From Forficula auricularia (taxonomy: Eukaryota > Arthropoda > Insecta > Dermaptera > Forficulidae), in NCBI GenBank assembly GCA_024734495.1, contig JALMQS010000099.1, forward strand, positions 73,983,721 to 74,047,720: a stretch of 64,000 nucleotides of DNA, read 5' to 3'. Under the pieces are notes generated by a model. The model did no database searches and was not told the origin of the DNA. It saw only the letters and a list, made by a program, of their open reading frames with translations. Positions 30,589 to 40,228 of the stretch are shown piece by piece; within the stretch, counting starts at the first letter, position 1, and every line of letters starts with the position of its first letter. The position numbers and the translations under genes are program-made.

Positions 30589-31192
30589 GACTTTCGGTCC
30601 GTCCGTCGTTCAGATAAATGTAATTCTTAAACTAAAATAAAATAAAAACTTGTGAAATTCAAATCAAAAATATTATTAAAATTTTAATCGAATGATTATA
30701 TTAGAGTGGGTCGAATTTTTTGCAGAAAAAAAAAAAATATTTTTTCATAGGATAGGAGGATCTTTTCAAGTTTAATCTTTTTTTTTGATAAATTTATTTC
30801 GCTTTAAATTAATGGTGTTAGAGAGTTCTAAAGTGGTCAATTTGAGGTGATTTTTGTACCAGTCAGCGTTTAATTTTAGGTGTCTTAACTTAATGAAAAA
30901 ATTCTTTTGTTTTTGTTGTCTTATCATAATGAAAAAATTTTCTCCTTAAAAACTACAAATACGAACGAATTTGATATCTAACTCAAGTATTTTGGTAACT
31001 TTAGCCGTAGATGTTAATGAAATAATTTAAATTTCCTAATTTTAATAAATTTTATTTATCATGAAATATTAATGGTTTTAAAAATAATAATTTAAATTTC
31101 CTAATTTTAATAAATTTTATTTGTCATTAAATATTAGTGGGTTTTAAAAAAAAATATTTCTCCTCTATTGAGTCATTTACCCTTTATTGTAA
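30588..31192. other. AT-rich spacer with a local direct repeat
   Basis: AATTTAAATTTCCTAATTTT-type sequence with AATAAATTTTATTT and ATGAAATATTA-like words occurs twice in tandem (about 31018-31082 and 31085-31150). No gene. Confidence 0.5.
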
Positions 31193-31900
31193 CAAAATAA
31201 GCTGACGTGTTCTGATGTGGCCATCCACTTGACTTTACATACAACCTGGGCCCTAAAATTATTTATAATCATGTAGGGGTGGGGGGGGGGGGTAGTTTTT
31301 TTAGACTTCTGGTGTCCCACTGATTATGTATACAAAATTTGGTTGAGTTTGGTAAATGGCCAAGATTTTCATTTTTTGACACTACACCCCCCCCCTTTGG
31401 GCGGTTAGTTTTTGCATTTTTAGACTTCTGGGGTCCACTGATTATGTAGACAAAATTTGGTTGAATTTGTTCAAACGGCCAAGATTTTTAATTTTTAACC
31501 CTCCCCCCTCCACCCCCCTTAATTTTTGGTCGAAATGCACCAAAATCTAATCAGCTCTTAATCTCAATGGACCAAAACTACGTGTGAAATTTAGTTTCGA
31601 TATTCCCACTAGTTTTTGAGCTAAGTCGTCCACACAAATTTGGTAACGCACAGACTAAGTGACAACCAGACTAACAGCCATTTTGACAAAAGAGTTATTA
31701 TCTCGAAAAATATAATTTTTTCGATGTTCACTTATTAGAGCTTTTTTGTAGACCGAAGGGCCAAGGTTTCGCTCAATTTTTTTTAATCAAAATACTTCCT
31801 ACCGTTTTTGAGATATTTAGAAAAAAAAAAGAAGGAAAAAACCACTTTTTTTCATGCACGATTACAATACTTGACCATACTCTGTATGGTAAAGTAAAAA
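31193..31900 (-). mobile_element. Family E repeat, copy 1 (complete)
   Basis: One end is AATAAGCTGACGTGTTCTGA followed by TGTGGCCATCCACTTGACTT; the other is CACGATTACAATACTTGACC then ATACTCTGTATGGTAAAG. ACTTTACCATACA occurs inverted near both ends. The interior has two ~115-bp units with ATTTGGTTGAGTTTG, TGATTATGTATACAAAATTT and a C/G tract, then CTAATCAGCTCTTAATC and TCGATGTTCACTTATTAGAG. Other copies: 35400-36770, 43035-43600, 45598-45665 (end only) and 59752-60449. Non-coding; class unknown. Confidence 0.7.
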
Positions 31901-32805
31901 TCAAACAGATACGTCGCTAAAGAAGTTTCACTTAAAAAACAAAAACAAATTGGAAACTTTTAAGTGATTCTGGCCGTATGGCGAGCCAAGTGAGTAAAAG
32001 TTTATTTTATTAAATTTAACAATTTTTTTAGATTTTTATTAAATTATTGATAAAAAAAAGCTTTTTTCTAGCGAGTAGCATCTTCTTCAATTCTTGATAG
32101 AAATAAATCATCTCTCGGATGAGTCTAGATATTTTTGTTCTAGAAATTAGAGAACTGCGAAAAGCAGAGAGTTCACCAAAAGGTGGTGGAGGATGGATGA
32201 TTCATTCATTTATCTATCTGTTAGTCATTCATTCAAATAATAAAGGAACATTTGGCAAAGCGCCCTTAAATCGAGTGTTAAAAGGGACAATTTGTGACGC
32301 GAAATATGAGCCTGCGGTTTACAATCTCCGTTTCCAAGTTGGAAAGGATAAGAGTGAGTGAGTGAGACATGTGGAGGGCCAAAAAGGGGGCGGAAACCCG
32401 TGAAACAGAATCTACTCTCTTCATCTAAGATTACAACAGATGTCCAAATAACTTGCTAAAACTCAATTTAGATGAAAAAGTGATTTATCTATGTTATCTG
32501 AAGAAATGGGAAATCATTTGTAATCAGTGGGTTCTTTCTTAACAAGACATATACAAAGGCGCAAGTAATTGAATGGATTGTTTTTTCGTTGAATTTATGT
32601 TATCTGAATTTATTGATTGACCAACTTTTGTCTTCATAAGGAAAAATCAATGAGGTTGTTCTCTACTTGATGCAAAGAAATATTTACCTAAAATTATAAT
32701 GAATATAGGTAGGTATCAATATGATACAGGAGTTTTTTTAACGGGTTATAGTGGTGTTTCACAAAAAGGAAATAGAAATTAAAAAAAATTAAAAATTTAA
32801 TTTAA
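31901..32805. other. Spacer without recognised feature
   Basis: The stretch 32100-32420 is less AT-rich and open for 80 codons on the plus strand, but it has no recognisable domain or splice context. Not called. Confidence 0.4.
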
Positions 32806-33044
32806 TTTTTTAACCGACTTAAAAAAAGGAGGAGGTTCTCAATTTGACTGATTTTTTTTTTTTGTGTCTATGTTATCTGATATCTTCGCCAATTGTGAAC
32901 CGATTTTGATTATTTTTTTGCATTGGGTTCAGTCTACTTTCCGATTGGTCCCGTTTTTTTTTCATTGGTATTGGACCTTTTTTTACTATTGAAGGAGACA
33001 ATAAAAGAGTGTGTCTTCTGTTGGAATTATAAATTTTATTTATT

Positions 33045-33098
33045 TATAACGAGACTATAGTTTCGAGAGCTTTGCCCTCTTCATCAGTCTATTACAAT
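33045..33098 (-). ncRNA. Hammerhead-like motif, left arm
   Basis: Minus strand: CTGATGA (complement of 33081-33087), A, then stem GAGGGC - AAA - GCTCTC with one G-U pair where the other copies have G-C, then GAAA, C-TATA-G, TC. Stem I has two pairs, an internal loop and six more pairs. The G-U keeps the stem intact. Confidence 0.55.
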
Positions 33099-33181
33099 GT
33101 ATTCACAGGAATTAATTTATGAATGAAAGTTTAAAATCTTTCATGTTGTTAGGTTGAAAGTAAATTAATTCCTGTGAATAT

Positions 33182-33236
33182 ATTGTAATAGACTGATGAA
33201 GAGGGCAAAGCCCTCGAAACTATAGTCTCGTTATAA
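33182..33236 (+). ncRNA. Hammerhead-like motif, right arm
   Basis: CTGATGA at 33193-33199, stem II GAGGGC/GCCCTC with AAA loop, GAAA, minimal stem III C-TATA-G closed by the A-T pair, and GTC at 33225-33227 as the predicted cleavage triplet. One extra A lies between CTGATGA and stem II. Confidence 0.55.
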
Positions 33237-33629
33237 ATAATTAAAATTTATAATTCCAGCAGAAGACACACTCTTTTATTGTCTCCTTCAATATATAAAA
33301 ATTCTGCTACTCTCGGCAAAAACTTTCAATTCTTTTTTACTATGCTTGTTCAGCCATAACTTCTTTGTTTATGAACCGATTTCGATGATTCTTTTTATAT
33401 TGGAAAGAGGGTACCTTAGGGGTGATCCCATATTAATTTGGTCAAGTTCTGATGATATAATCAATGGCGAATTTACTTAAATTTCCAATTCTTATGAGCA
33501 AATAATCGAAATTATAATAAATAAAATCTTTTATAAAAAAAATCAATCTCAAAACGTTCATTTAAAACCCGCAAACATTTCGAGAGAATTTCTATATTTA
33601 TGAATTTAATTTTATTATCATTTTCTGAT

Positions 33630-33857
33630 GAATGGATTGATCCAATCGACTTGATTGGGGAATAATGGAATTGAAATAATTATCGGAAAAGAGGTTTTTT
33701 TATCTAATAAGATTTTTCCTCTTATTAAAAACAAGAACTAAATATGAATAAGGACACTCGATGGTGGAGAAGCAATCTCCGGAATCGAAGCTAAAATACA
33801 AGGTATACATTAATTAATGTAAAATAATTGGTTTAATAAAATTAAAAAAAAAAAAAA
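33630..33857 (+). mobile_element. Family J poly(A) retroposon with 14-bp duplication
   Basis: Flanked by TATCATTTTCTGAT at 33616-33629 and 33858-33871. Body begins GAATGGATTGATCCAATCGA and ends GGTTTAATAAAATT plus an A tail. Confidence 0.9.
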
Positions 33858-34021
33858 TATCATTTTCTGATTCATTCGCCCGACCCTTTCTCTTACGAGA
33901 TGCATGCAAGGTATTATATGAAGTCACTATATACATTAATAACATCACTAAAAAGAGAAAAATAAAAATAATTTTTATAAAAAAAAAAAAAAAACCGACT
34001 TCAAAAAAATTAAATACAACA

Positions 34022-34808
34022 AATAAAATAATATTAAGAAGTGAATTTAATTTTATTTAGGAAACAAATCAAAGATGTTAGTAGAAATATTTTTACATTG
34101 CATATCAGAGGGTTTCGTCCACTTGGGAATCGAACCCAAGCGCTAACTAGCTTTCCGGGCCGTTAGACAAACTCTTAAGACAAATCTCTCTCCGATATGC
34201 AACACATATAAGAAATAAAGCAGCAAATTTTTCACTCCTTTCAACTCGAAGGGAATAGTAAAAAATCAGGCTAAACTGAACAAAGTTTTCAGTGTCGGGT
34301 CCTTTATTTAAATAATTAGTGTAAAGATTTAAGCATCTTTTTTTGAAAAAAAGATGGAATTTTATCACAAATCAATCCTATTATATAATATTAAGAAGTG
34401 AATTTAATTTTATTTAGGAAACAAATCAAAGATGTAAGTAGAAATATTTTTACTTTGCATATCAGAGGGTTTCGTCCACTTGGGAATCGAACCCAATCGA
34501 ATCTTTACACTAATTATTTAAATAAAGGACCCGACACTGAAAACTTTGTTCAGTTTAGCCTGATTTTTTACTATTCCCTTCGAGTTGAAAGGACTGAAAA
34601 ATTTGCTGATTTATTTCTTATATGTGTTGCATATCGGAGAGAGATTTGTCTTAAGGGTTTGTCTAACGGCCCGGAAAGCTAGTTAGCGCTTGGGTTCGAT
34701 TCCCAAGGAGACGAAACCCTCTAATATGCAATGTAAAAATATTTCTACTAAAATCTTTGATTTGTTTCCTAAATAAAATTAAATTCACTTCTTAATATTA
34801 TATAATCA
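34022..34808. mobile_element. Composite palindrome with tRNA-like arms
   Basis: AATATTAAGAAGTGAATTTA at 34028 and 34388 (direct) and its complement at about 34775 (inverted) mark three copies of an end. Between them, GGGTTCGATTCCCAAG (T arm/B box) with TGTCTAACGGCCCGGAAAGC upstream occurs on the minus strand at about 34110-34185 and on the plus strand at about 34660-34712; a truncated third B box is at 34478-34496. Both main arms encode the same open peptide (NYLNKGPDTENFVQF ... LSNGPES) because they are inverted copies. It looks like a tRNA-derived SINE caught in an inverted duplication. Confidence 0.55.
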
Positions 34809-35399
34809 GGTTGATTTTTGAAAAAATTCCATCTTTAATCACAAAAAGATGCTTAAATCTTTGCATTAATCATTTAAATAAAATAATAATAACTTAAAAA
34901 TAAAGTAAAATACACTAAAAGGTATAAAATATTAATCTAATTTAGTTACAACTAAACGACGAAATATTAACATGAAACCACTTTTTGAAGTCGGTGCTAA
35001 ACAAACTATATAAGCGAGCGTACCCGCCAATCGTAGGTACTAAGTAAAATCCGTCGAGTTTGATTCATAAAATGTATATGTTTAGCACCGACTTCAAAAA
35101 GTGATTTCATGTTAATATTCGAGGTTTAGTTGTAACTAAATTAGATAATTATTTTATACCTTTTAGTGTATTTTATTTGTTACATTTAATTTTTTGAAGT
35201 CGGTTTTTATTTTACTTTTTTTTTTTTTTTGAGTTTTATTATTTTATTTGTTAATTTAAGTTTTTTGAAGTCAGTTTTTTTTTTTTTTTATAAAAATTAT
35301 TTTTTAATTTCTTAAAGTACCTTTTTAGTCCAGTTAAATTGTTCTCTAAAGAGCCCCTCGCGAGAAAGTTTTAGGGTAGTTGTAATTTAAATTAAGTTT

Positions 35400-36770
35400 A
35401 TTTTTCTATTATATTTGCTGAATTGAATAGCAGTCTCACTTATATTTAATATTTAATAAAATTATTAATAATCATGTAGGGGAGGGGGTTAGTTTTCGCA
35501 TTTCTAGATTACTCTGGGCCCAGTGATTATATATACAAAATTTGGTTGAGTTTGTTACAAGAGCCTAGGTTTTAATTTTTTGAACCTACACCCCCCCCCC
35601 CCTATTTTGGAGGGTTAATTTTTGCATTTTTAGACTTTTGGGGTCCTACTGATTCTGTATACAAAATTTGGTTGAGTTTGTTACAAGAGCCTAGATTTTC
35701 ATTTTTTGACCCAACACCCCACCCCCCATTTTGGTCGGTTAGTTTTTGTATTTTTAGACTTTTGGGCTCCCAGTGATTATGTATACAAAATTTGGTTTAG
35801 TTTAGTAAATGGCCAAGATTTTCATTTTTTGAACCCCCCCCTCCCATTTTGGGCTCTTAGTTTTTGCATTTTTAGACTTATGGGGTCCCACTGATTATGT
35901 TTACAAAATTTGGCTGAGTTTGTTCAAATGGCCTAGATTTTTAATTTTTAACCCCCTCCACCCCTCTTAATTTTGGGTCGATGTGCACCAAAATCTAATC
36001 AGCTCTTAATTAATTAATTATTATAAGGGCAACTCCAGTCTGGTGAGCAACATTGCGGCAAGGTTTGGGGTGGGCTCGAGTTCTGTGAGAGCTGAAGACA
36101 TCACACTCTCGTGGAAGGGAGTGTGGTGGCATAAAGCGGTGCCTCCCCTTGTCGCCCTGGGAATTTCTCAGAGAACATTATACGATATGACCTTCAGGGC
36201 GATGAGGGGTTCATTAATGAATTTTTACAGCTTCAACAGGAGAACTTATAGGGAAATCGCCATGCGCTAGAAATTGTATATAAAAAGAAAAAAAGAAAAA
36301 ATAAATTTATTTTTTGTAAATATATTATGTTAATATTCCTATAATTATGTAAATACTCCTGTAATTAAATTCACCCGACTATGTAAATATTTCTTGTTAG
36401 TGGAGGCCCCCACCTGGCCCAATAAACGAAAAATCAATGCACCAAAACTACGTGTGAAATTTGGTTTCGATATTCACACTAGTTTTTGTGCTAGCTCGTC
36501 CACAAAATTTGATAACGCACAGACTAACTAACATACTAATAGACATTTTGACAAAACAATTATTATCTCAAAAAATATAATTTTTTCGATGTTCCCTTAT
36601 TAGAACTTTTTTGTAGAGCAAAATGCCATGGTTTTGCTCAATTTTTTTAATCGATATAGTTTCAGCCGTTTTTGAGATATTTTGAAAAAAAGAAGGAAAA
36701 AAACACTTTTTTCATGCACGATTACAATACTTGACCATACCCTGTATGGTAAACTAAAAAAATTGAAAAT
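35400..36770 (-). mobile_element. Family E repeat, copy 2, with expanded tandem core
   Basis: The core holds four units of about 118 bp (starting near 35489, 35595, 35713 and 35832), each with TTTTTGCATTTTTAGACTT-type, ATTATGTATACAAAATTTGG and C-run blocks. The element is interrupted at about 36022-36434 by a retrotransposon fragment, between CTAATCAGCTCTTAAT and CAATG-ACCAAAACTACGTG. It ends CACGATTACAATACTTGACC then ATACCCTGTATGGTAAAC. Confidence 0.7.
36022..36434 (+). mobile_element. Retroelement-like 3' fragment, unidentified
   Basis: A less AT-rich insert in family E. From about 36028 to 36270 one frame is open (80 codons, ending YSFNRRTYREIAMR and a TAG stop), with WKGVWWHKAVPPLVALGISQ in the middle. 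It is followed by ~160 bp of AT-rich sequence, GTGGAGGCCCCCACCTGGCC and AATAAACG. Codon-like composition, then a 3' UTR with a polyadenylation signal, suggests the tail of a non-LTR retrotransposon ORF. I do not recognise the family, and a captured host exon cannot be excluded. Confidence 0.4.
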
Positions 36771-37547
36771 TATTTACAAATTCAATACGTCGATTGCCCG
36801 GCAAGCTTTGCCCACAATCGTACCCGCGTGTAATGAATGAATCGAGGCCCATATAAGGATGTTATTGAGAATCTATTTTATTTGTTGATCTAATTTTTTC
36901 CTCTCCTTCTGCTTGGTTTTTACCAATGTTTATTCTATTTCGTAAAAATGCTTTATGAGTTAATTTCCCATTTCTCGGGCGTTGCGGGGGTGGCCGATGG
37001 ACCATTCATCTCTCGTCTCGTATCTTTTCCAAACAGGCGTACATTCATTTAATCATCTATTCAATGAATAACCCTGTCCCAACCAATCAAGTCTATTTGG
37101 GTGGGGGGTTCCAAACTTTATGAGCTGCTAAAGTCCCCCCCTAACAAACAAACCCAGTTGCACTTACAGACCCCGTCACCGAAGCTTTCAAACAAATCGA
37201 TTTATTGCTTGGATACATTATTATTCAATTCAACTTTTTTTTTTTTTTATTTTCTTAACTTTTCAATGCCTATCCTTACAATAATATTTTATTTCTTTTG
37301 AAAGGGGGCTATATGCAATACTTATTCTTTGTCAAACCAAAATGAAAGAGTTACTTTAAACATTGTTAGCTACTGGTGTGTTGAGAGAGCAATTCGCGCG
37401 GATTCTTGATAATAAAAACTACCATAAAATACCTGAAAGAAAAAAAATTAAGCTTAGAAATTATTTGCTAGAGTAGTATAAAATTCTTTTTTCTTTCGAT
37501 TTATTGGCGTGTCGGCTACGAGGCCATTGACGAGTATACAATACTTA
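36771..37547. other. Spacer without recognised feature
   Basis: Mixed composition, with TTGCGGGGGTGGCCGATGG near 36985 and oligo(T) near 37235. No repeat or gene was identified. Confidence 0.4.
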
Positions 37548-38607
37548 GGGCCAGTTGTATGTCGGTTGGTAAAGTCTTTGTAAAAGTTGACAAAGGGTAA
37601 AACCTTAGAATTCACCTTGTGCCCGGCCGGATGACCAATCAGATGACTCACACTTTTTTTTTTTTAATGCAATCGAATGCAAGAAGGGGTGCACCAGTAA
37701 AGATGCAGCCCCTATGGATCTCGAAAGACCCTTGCATTACCGAAGAGAAGGGAAAGTAGATTAAGTGAGAGGGTGTAGACGTAGGTGTCTATGCACTCTG
37801 GTTTTGAAGGTTTGAAGATTATAGGTGCTGGGAAAGATAGAGGCTGGAAGAGAGTTCCAGTTCCTTGAAGTCATGGGGATATATGTATTCGCGAATGAAG
37901 TGGTCCGGCACTTTTCTAATTTGACCGCGAAAGAGTGTTGGGAGTCGGCAAAACGTGTGCTACGTGCAAAGCATGCTTTGGGGGGAATTATTGATTTTAT
38001 CTCATCAGAGCACCTGCCGTGATAGTATCTATAGAAAAGGGAAAGGGCAGAGACATTTCTTCGATGAGCCAGCGAGTCGAGGGAGTCGGTGAGGGTAGAA
38101 TCGTCAATTAGCCTGGCGGCTCGTTTCTGAATTGCATCAAGGGTAGCAAGAGAATATTTTGAGGCTCCTCTCCATAGATGAGAGCCGTATTCGAGACAGG
38201 GGCGGATTTGGGCCTTGTAGATGGTGAGAAGTTGTGGGGCTTTGTAAAATCGCTTGGACCTGAATAAGAAGCCAATCTTCCTTTGCTGCAGATTTCGCCA
38301 CAGAGGAGATGTGTTCATTCCAAGACAGGTCAGATGCGACAGAGACGCCCAACATGGATAGGCTGTCACACATTTTCAGGGTATTCGAATCGAAGTGAAT
38401 ATCAGGGAAATCTCTATTTTCGCGTCTAGAAATTAGACAACATTGAGTCTTGTTTGAATTGAAGTTAACTAAATTTTGAGAGCTCCATTTATTCAGTTTA
38501 ACACTTTCATCTGATTGGCCATCCCGCCAGGGCACAAGGTGAATTTTAAGATTTTACCCTTTGTCAACTTTTACAGAGGCTTTCAACCGACATACAACTG
38601 GCCCTTA
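37548..38607. mobile_element. PIF/Harbinger-like MITE interrupted by a LINE
   Basis: GGGCCAGTTGTATGTCGGTT at 37549 is mirrored by CCGACATACAACTGGCCC at 38588, with TTA on both flanks. Inner arms also match (GTTGACAAAGGGTAAAA against TTTTACCCTTTGTCAAC; TTCACCTTGTGCCC against GGGCACAAGGTGAA; CCAATCAGATGA against TCATCTGATTGG). The ~210-bp MITE was split near its centre by the retrotransposon fragment at 37655-38512. Same family type as 2004-2189. Confidence 0.75.
37655..38512 (-). pseudogene. Non-LTR retrotransposon 3' end, copy 3 (longest)
   Basis: Minus strand, 5'-truncated, with a poly(A) tail (T run at 37655). The protein part starts SVKLNKWSSQNLVNFNSNKT, continues CDSLSMLGVSVASDLSWNEH, and after a one-base frameshift at about 38285 continues RKIGFLFRSKRFYKAPQLL, YKAQIRPCLEYGSHLW, LDAIQKRAARLIDD and the same C-terminus as copies 1 and 2 (stop near 37763). 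NFNSNKTQ, LGV-x-x-x-x-LSW and RP-x-LEYGSHLW are the usual landmarks just after the reverse transcriptase domain in Jockey/CR1-type LINEs. The catalytic YxDD lies upstream and is missing. Confidence 0.85.
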
Positions 38608-38796
38608 GGTAGTGGTTCTTAACCTATGGGGCGCGACCCAAAAATTGAGTCGCAAGGCATATTCTTTGGGCCGCGCATTGTCGTAAAGCCAAATGTTTTA
38701 CTTAACATATTATTGTAAAATTCTTCCAGAACTTAAGTGACTTGAATTTTTTCAACATTCTTCAAAGAACTTAAGTGAATTGATTTAAATTTTTTT

Positions 38797-38905
38797 GTTA
38801 AATTGAAGGGTTGTTTTTGTCACAAATATAATAAAACAATAATTTCACTAGTTATTTGGATTGTTGTTTTATTATATTTGTGACAAAAACAACCCTACAT
38901 TCTTA
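38797..38905. repeat. Small palindrome TTGAAGGGTTG ... CAACCCT
   Basis: TTGTCACAAATATAATAAAA at 38817 is mirrored by TTTTATTATATTTGTGACAA at 38866 around a short centre. Same arm sequence as the 26603 element, so it is a shortened relative. Confidence 0.75.
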
Positions 38906-39056
38906 ACAAAAAAAATTAATTTTTAAATTATTTTTAAATTGAAAAGGTTTTTTAGTCACAAACTATTAAAAGACAATAATTTTATTTAATTATTATTATT
39001 TATTTTAAGGAGACAATAAAAGTGTATGTCTTCTGCTGGAATTATAAAATTTTATT

Positions 39057-39110
39057 TATAACGAGACTATAGTTTCGAGGGCTTTGCCCTCTTCATCAGT
39101 CTATTACAAT
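39057..39110 (-). ncRNA. Hammerhead-like motif
   Basis: Complement of GACTATAGTTTCGAGGGCTT ... TCATCAG (39065-39099): CTGATGA, A, GAGGGC-AAA-GCCCTC, GAAA, C-TATA-G, TC. All core positions as in the 33 and 46 kb copies. Confidence 0.55.
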
Positions 39111-39161
39111 TGATAGTTTTTAAGGAATTTGGTGTTGGTACTTGGCATGTGGCATTTATTT

Positions 39162-39254
39162 TTAAATTATTGGATAAAAATACTTGGTAGGTTTCACATT
39201 AATTAATTAACATCTTAATGTGAAACCTACCAAGTATTTTTATCCAATAATTTT
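39162..39254. repeat. Inner palindrome, arms about 40 bp
   Basis: AAATTATTGGATAAAAATAC, TTGGTAGGTTTCACATTAA mirrored by TTAATGTGAAACCTACCAAG and TATTTTTATCCAATAATTTT around TTAATTAACATC. It lies at the middle of the 39006-39335 element. Confidence 0.85.
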
Positions 39255-39869
39255 ATTACAATTGATTCACAGGAGACACACTTTTGTTGTATCCCTCAAT
39301 ATATAAAAGTGCTACCCTCGGCAAAAAAATTTTCATTTAATTATTTTATTTCGATTAATTCACTAAACAGTTTCGCTCCCCACTGGTTGAACATCTTCAA
39401 TTTACACCCTTTGTCAACTTCATCATCAGTTCAAAATTGATTCTAGTTAATAATAAATGTTTTTTATGAATTATTGCTTTATATATGATTGATATAAATG
39501 TGTAGAAATATCTGTTAATACTCGTGGGTCAAGGATGATTTATGTATGCAAAGTGACAAATTCGAGATCTTGAACGAAGTTGTATTGATGAATTCAAACG
39601 TCTGTAATTGTTTTTAAAAAATTGACGAAATATTTCATTTTTAAAATTTTACTACTACCAGAAGATGGTCAACCAGTGGTGACCGAAACTGTTTAGTGTA
39701 TTAATAAAATAAATGATAATAATTAAAAATAATTGATCGTCTATTTATTGAGTTTGTGACTATAAAAACCTTTCAATTTAAAAATAATAATAATTATTAT
39801 TATTATTTGTTGCGTTCGGACTTCCTTGGGATCACGCAAAGCTTGGTGTTTCTTTTCTGGTTAGCGGAC

Positions 39870-40228
39870 CTACCGCGCCTCTATCTTTTTCCAGAACGTG
39901 TTATCGAGTTCCATGGTCAGGTTATGTAATTTTTTCCTGGCCGGATGAGTGTGTTGATGTTAAAGGTGCCCAGGTATGTGTATGGATTTTTTTGCCGTTA
40001 TTCTTCCATTGTTTCGTGATGGTCCGGGTCCCCCAGAATCTGAGATGCCCGGTTGCCACTCGAGGGTGGAGTTGGAGTGGTTACCACATGCGGGGTAATC
40101 TTGTTTTGCCTATCACGATTCATGGTTTGCCATGTTATGAAATTTTGTCTGCGCATGCGCGAGGTTTTGTCAGAACCAGAGATTGTCAGCTTCTGGAGCC
40201 GAGGGGCCGGTTTTTTTATTATTTTCAA
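39870..40228 (-). pseudogene. N-terminal remnant of a LINE endonuclease ORF
   Basis: Minus strand, less AT-rich. The frame is open from about 40228 to a stop at 39998-40000, and continues past it as NPYTYLGTFNINTLIRPGK. After a one-base shift it continues LHNLTMELDNTFWKKIEAR to a stop at 39870-39872. 'GTFNINTL' is the first strand of an apurinic-type endonuclease domain, with the catalytic Asn, as in RTE and related LINEs. The rest of the domain is missing. Upstream sequence (to about 40340) would be 5' leader. An RTE-like C-terminal fragment occurs 4 kb away at 44022-44823, possibly of the same family. Confidence 0.55.

Larger units (their letters stand above)
32990..33331. mobile_element. 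Hammerhead-bearing palindromic element, inserted in family B
   Basis: 342 bp flanked by CTTTTTTTACTAT (32977-32989) and CTTTTTTACTAT (33332-33343), a ~12-bp target duplication. It begins TGAAGGAGACAATAAAAGAG and ends with the mirror of that plus an extra 35 bp, TATATAAAAATTCTGCTACT then CTCGGCAAAAACTTTCAATT. The element is thus an unequal palindrome: one full end, one end shortened. Each arm carries a hammerhead-like motif. The centre has GAATGAAAGTTTAAAATCTTTCATG. Probably a non-autonomous Penelope-like derivative. Confidence 0.7.
32807..35220 (+). mobile_element. Family B repeat, copy 4, interrupted several times
   Basis: B sequence is found at 32807-32989, 33344-33464, 33936-34020 and 34890-35220. 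The interruptions are a hammerhead palindrome (32990-33331), a segment with a family J insertion (33465-33935) and a composite palindrome with tRNA-like arms (34022-34808). Its central loop (AAACAAACTATATAAGCGAG ... ATGTATATGTTTAGC) is inverted relative to the head compared with copies 2, 3 and 5. Confidence 0.75.
39006..39335. mobile_element. Hammerhead palindrome with another palindrome at its centre
   Basis: Starts AAGGAGACAATAAAAGTGTA and ends ATATATAAAAGTGCTACCCT then CGGCAAAA, the same unequal ends as 32990-33331. One hammerhead-like motif remains in the left arm; the right arm is deleted between AATTGATTCACAGG and AGACACAC. An unrelated palindrome occupies the middle (39162-39254). ATTTAATTATT-like sequence on both sides is a probable target duplication. 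Confidence 0.6.
38935..39785. mobile_element. Palindromic element related to 26603, with internal insertion
   Basis: TTGAAAAGGTTTTTTAGTCA at the left is mirrored by TGACTATAAAAACCTTTCAA at the right (39757-39777). Inside, AAACAGTTTCGCTCCCCACTG (39365) and AACCAGTGGTGACCGAAACT (39672) are inverted relics of a CTGANGA-GAAA motif. The left arm is interrupted at about 39006-39335 by a hammerhead palindrome. Confidence 0.5.

Noticed and set aside
34147..34682. Two frames encoding almost the same peptide on opposite strands
   Set aside because: They are the two arms of an inverted repeat with tRNA-like sequence. Similarity reflects duplication, not selection on protein.
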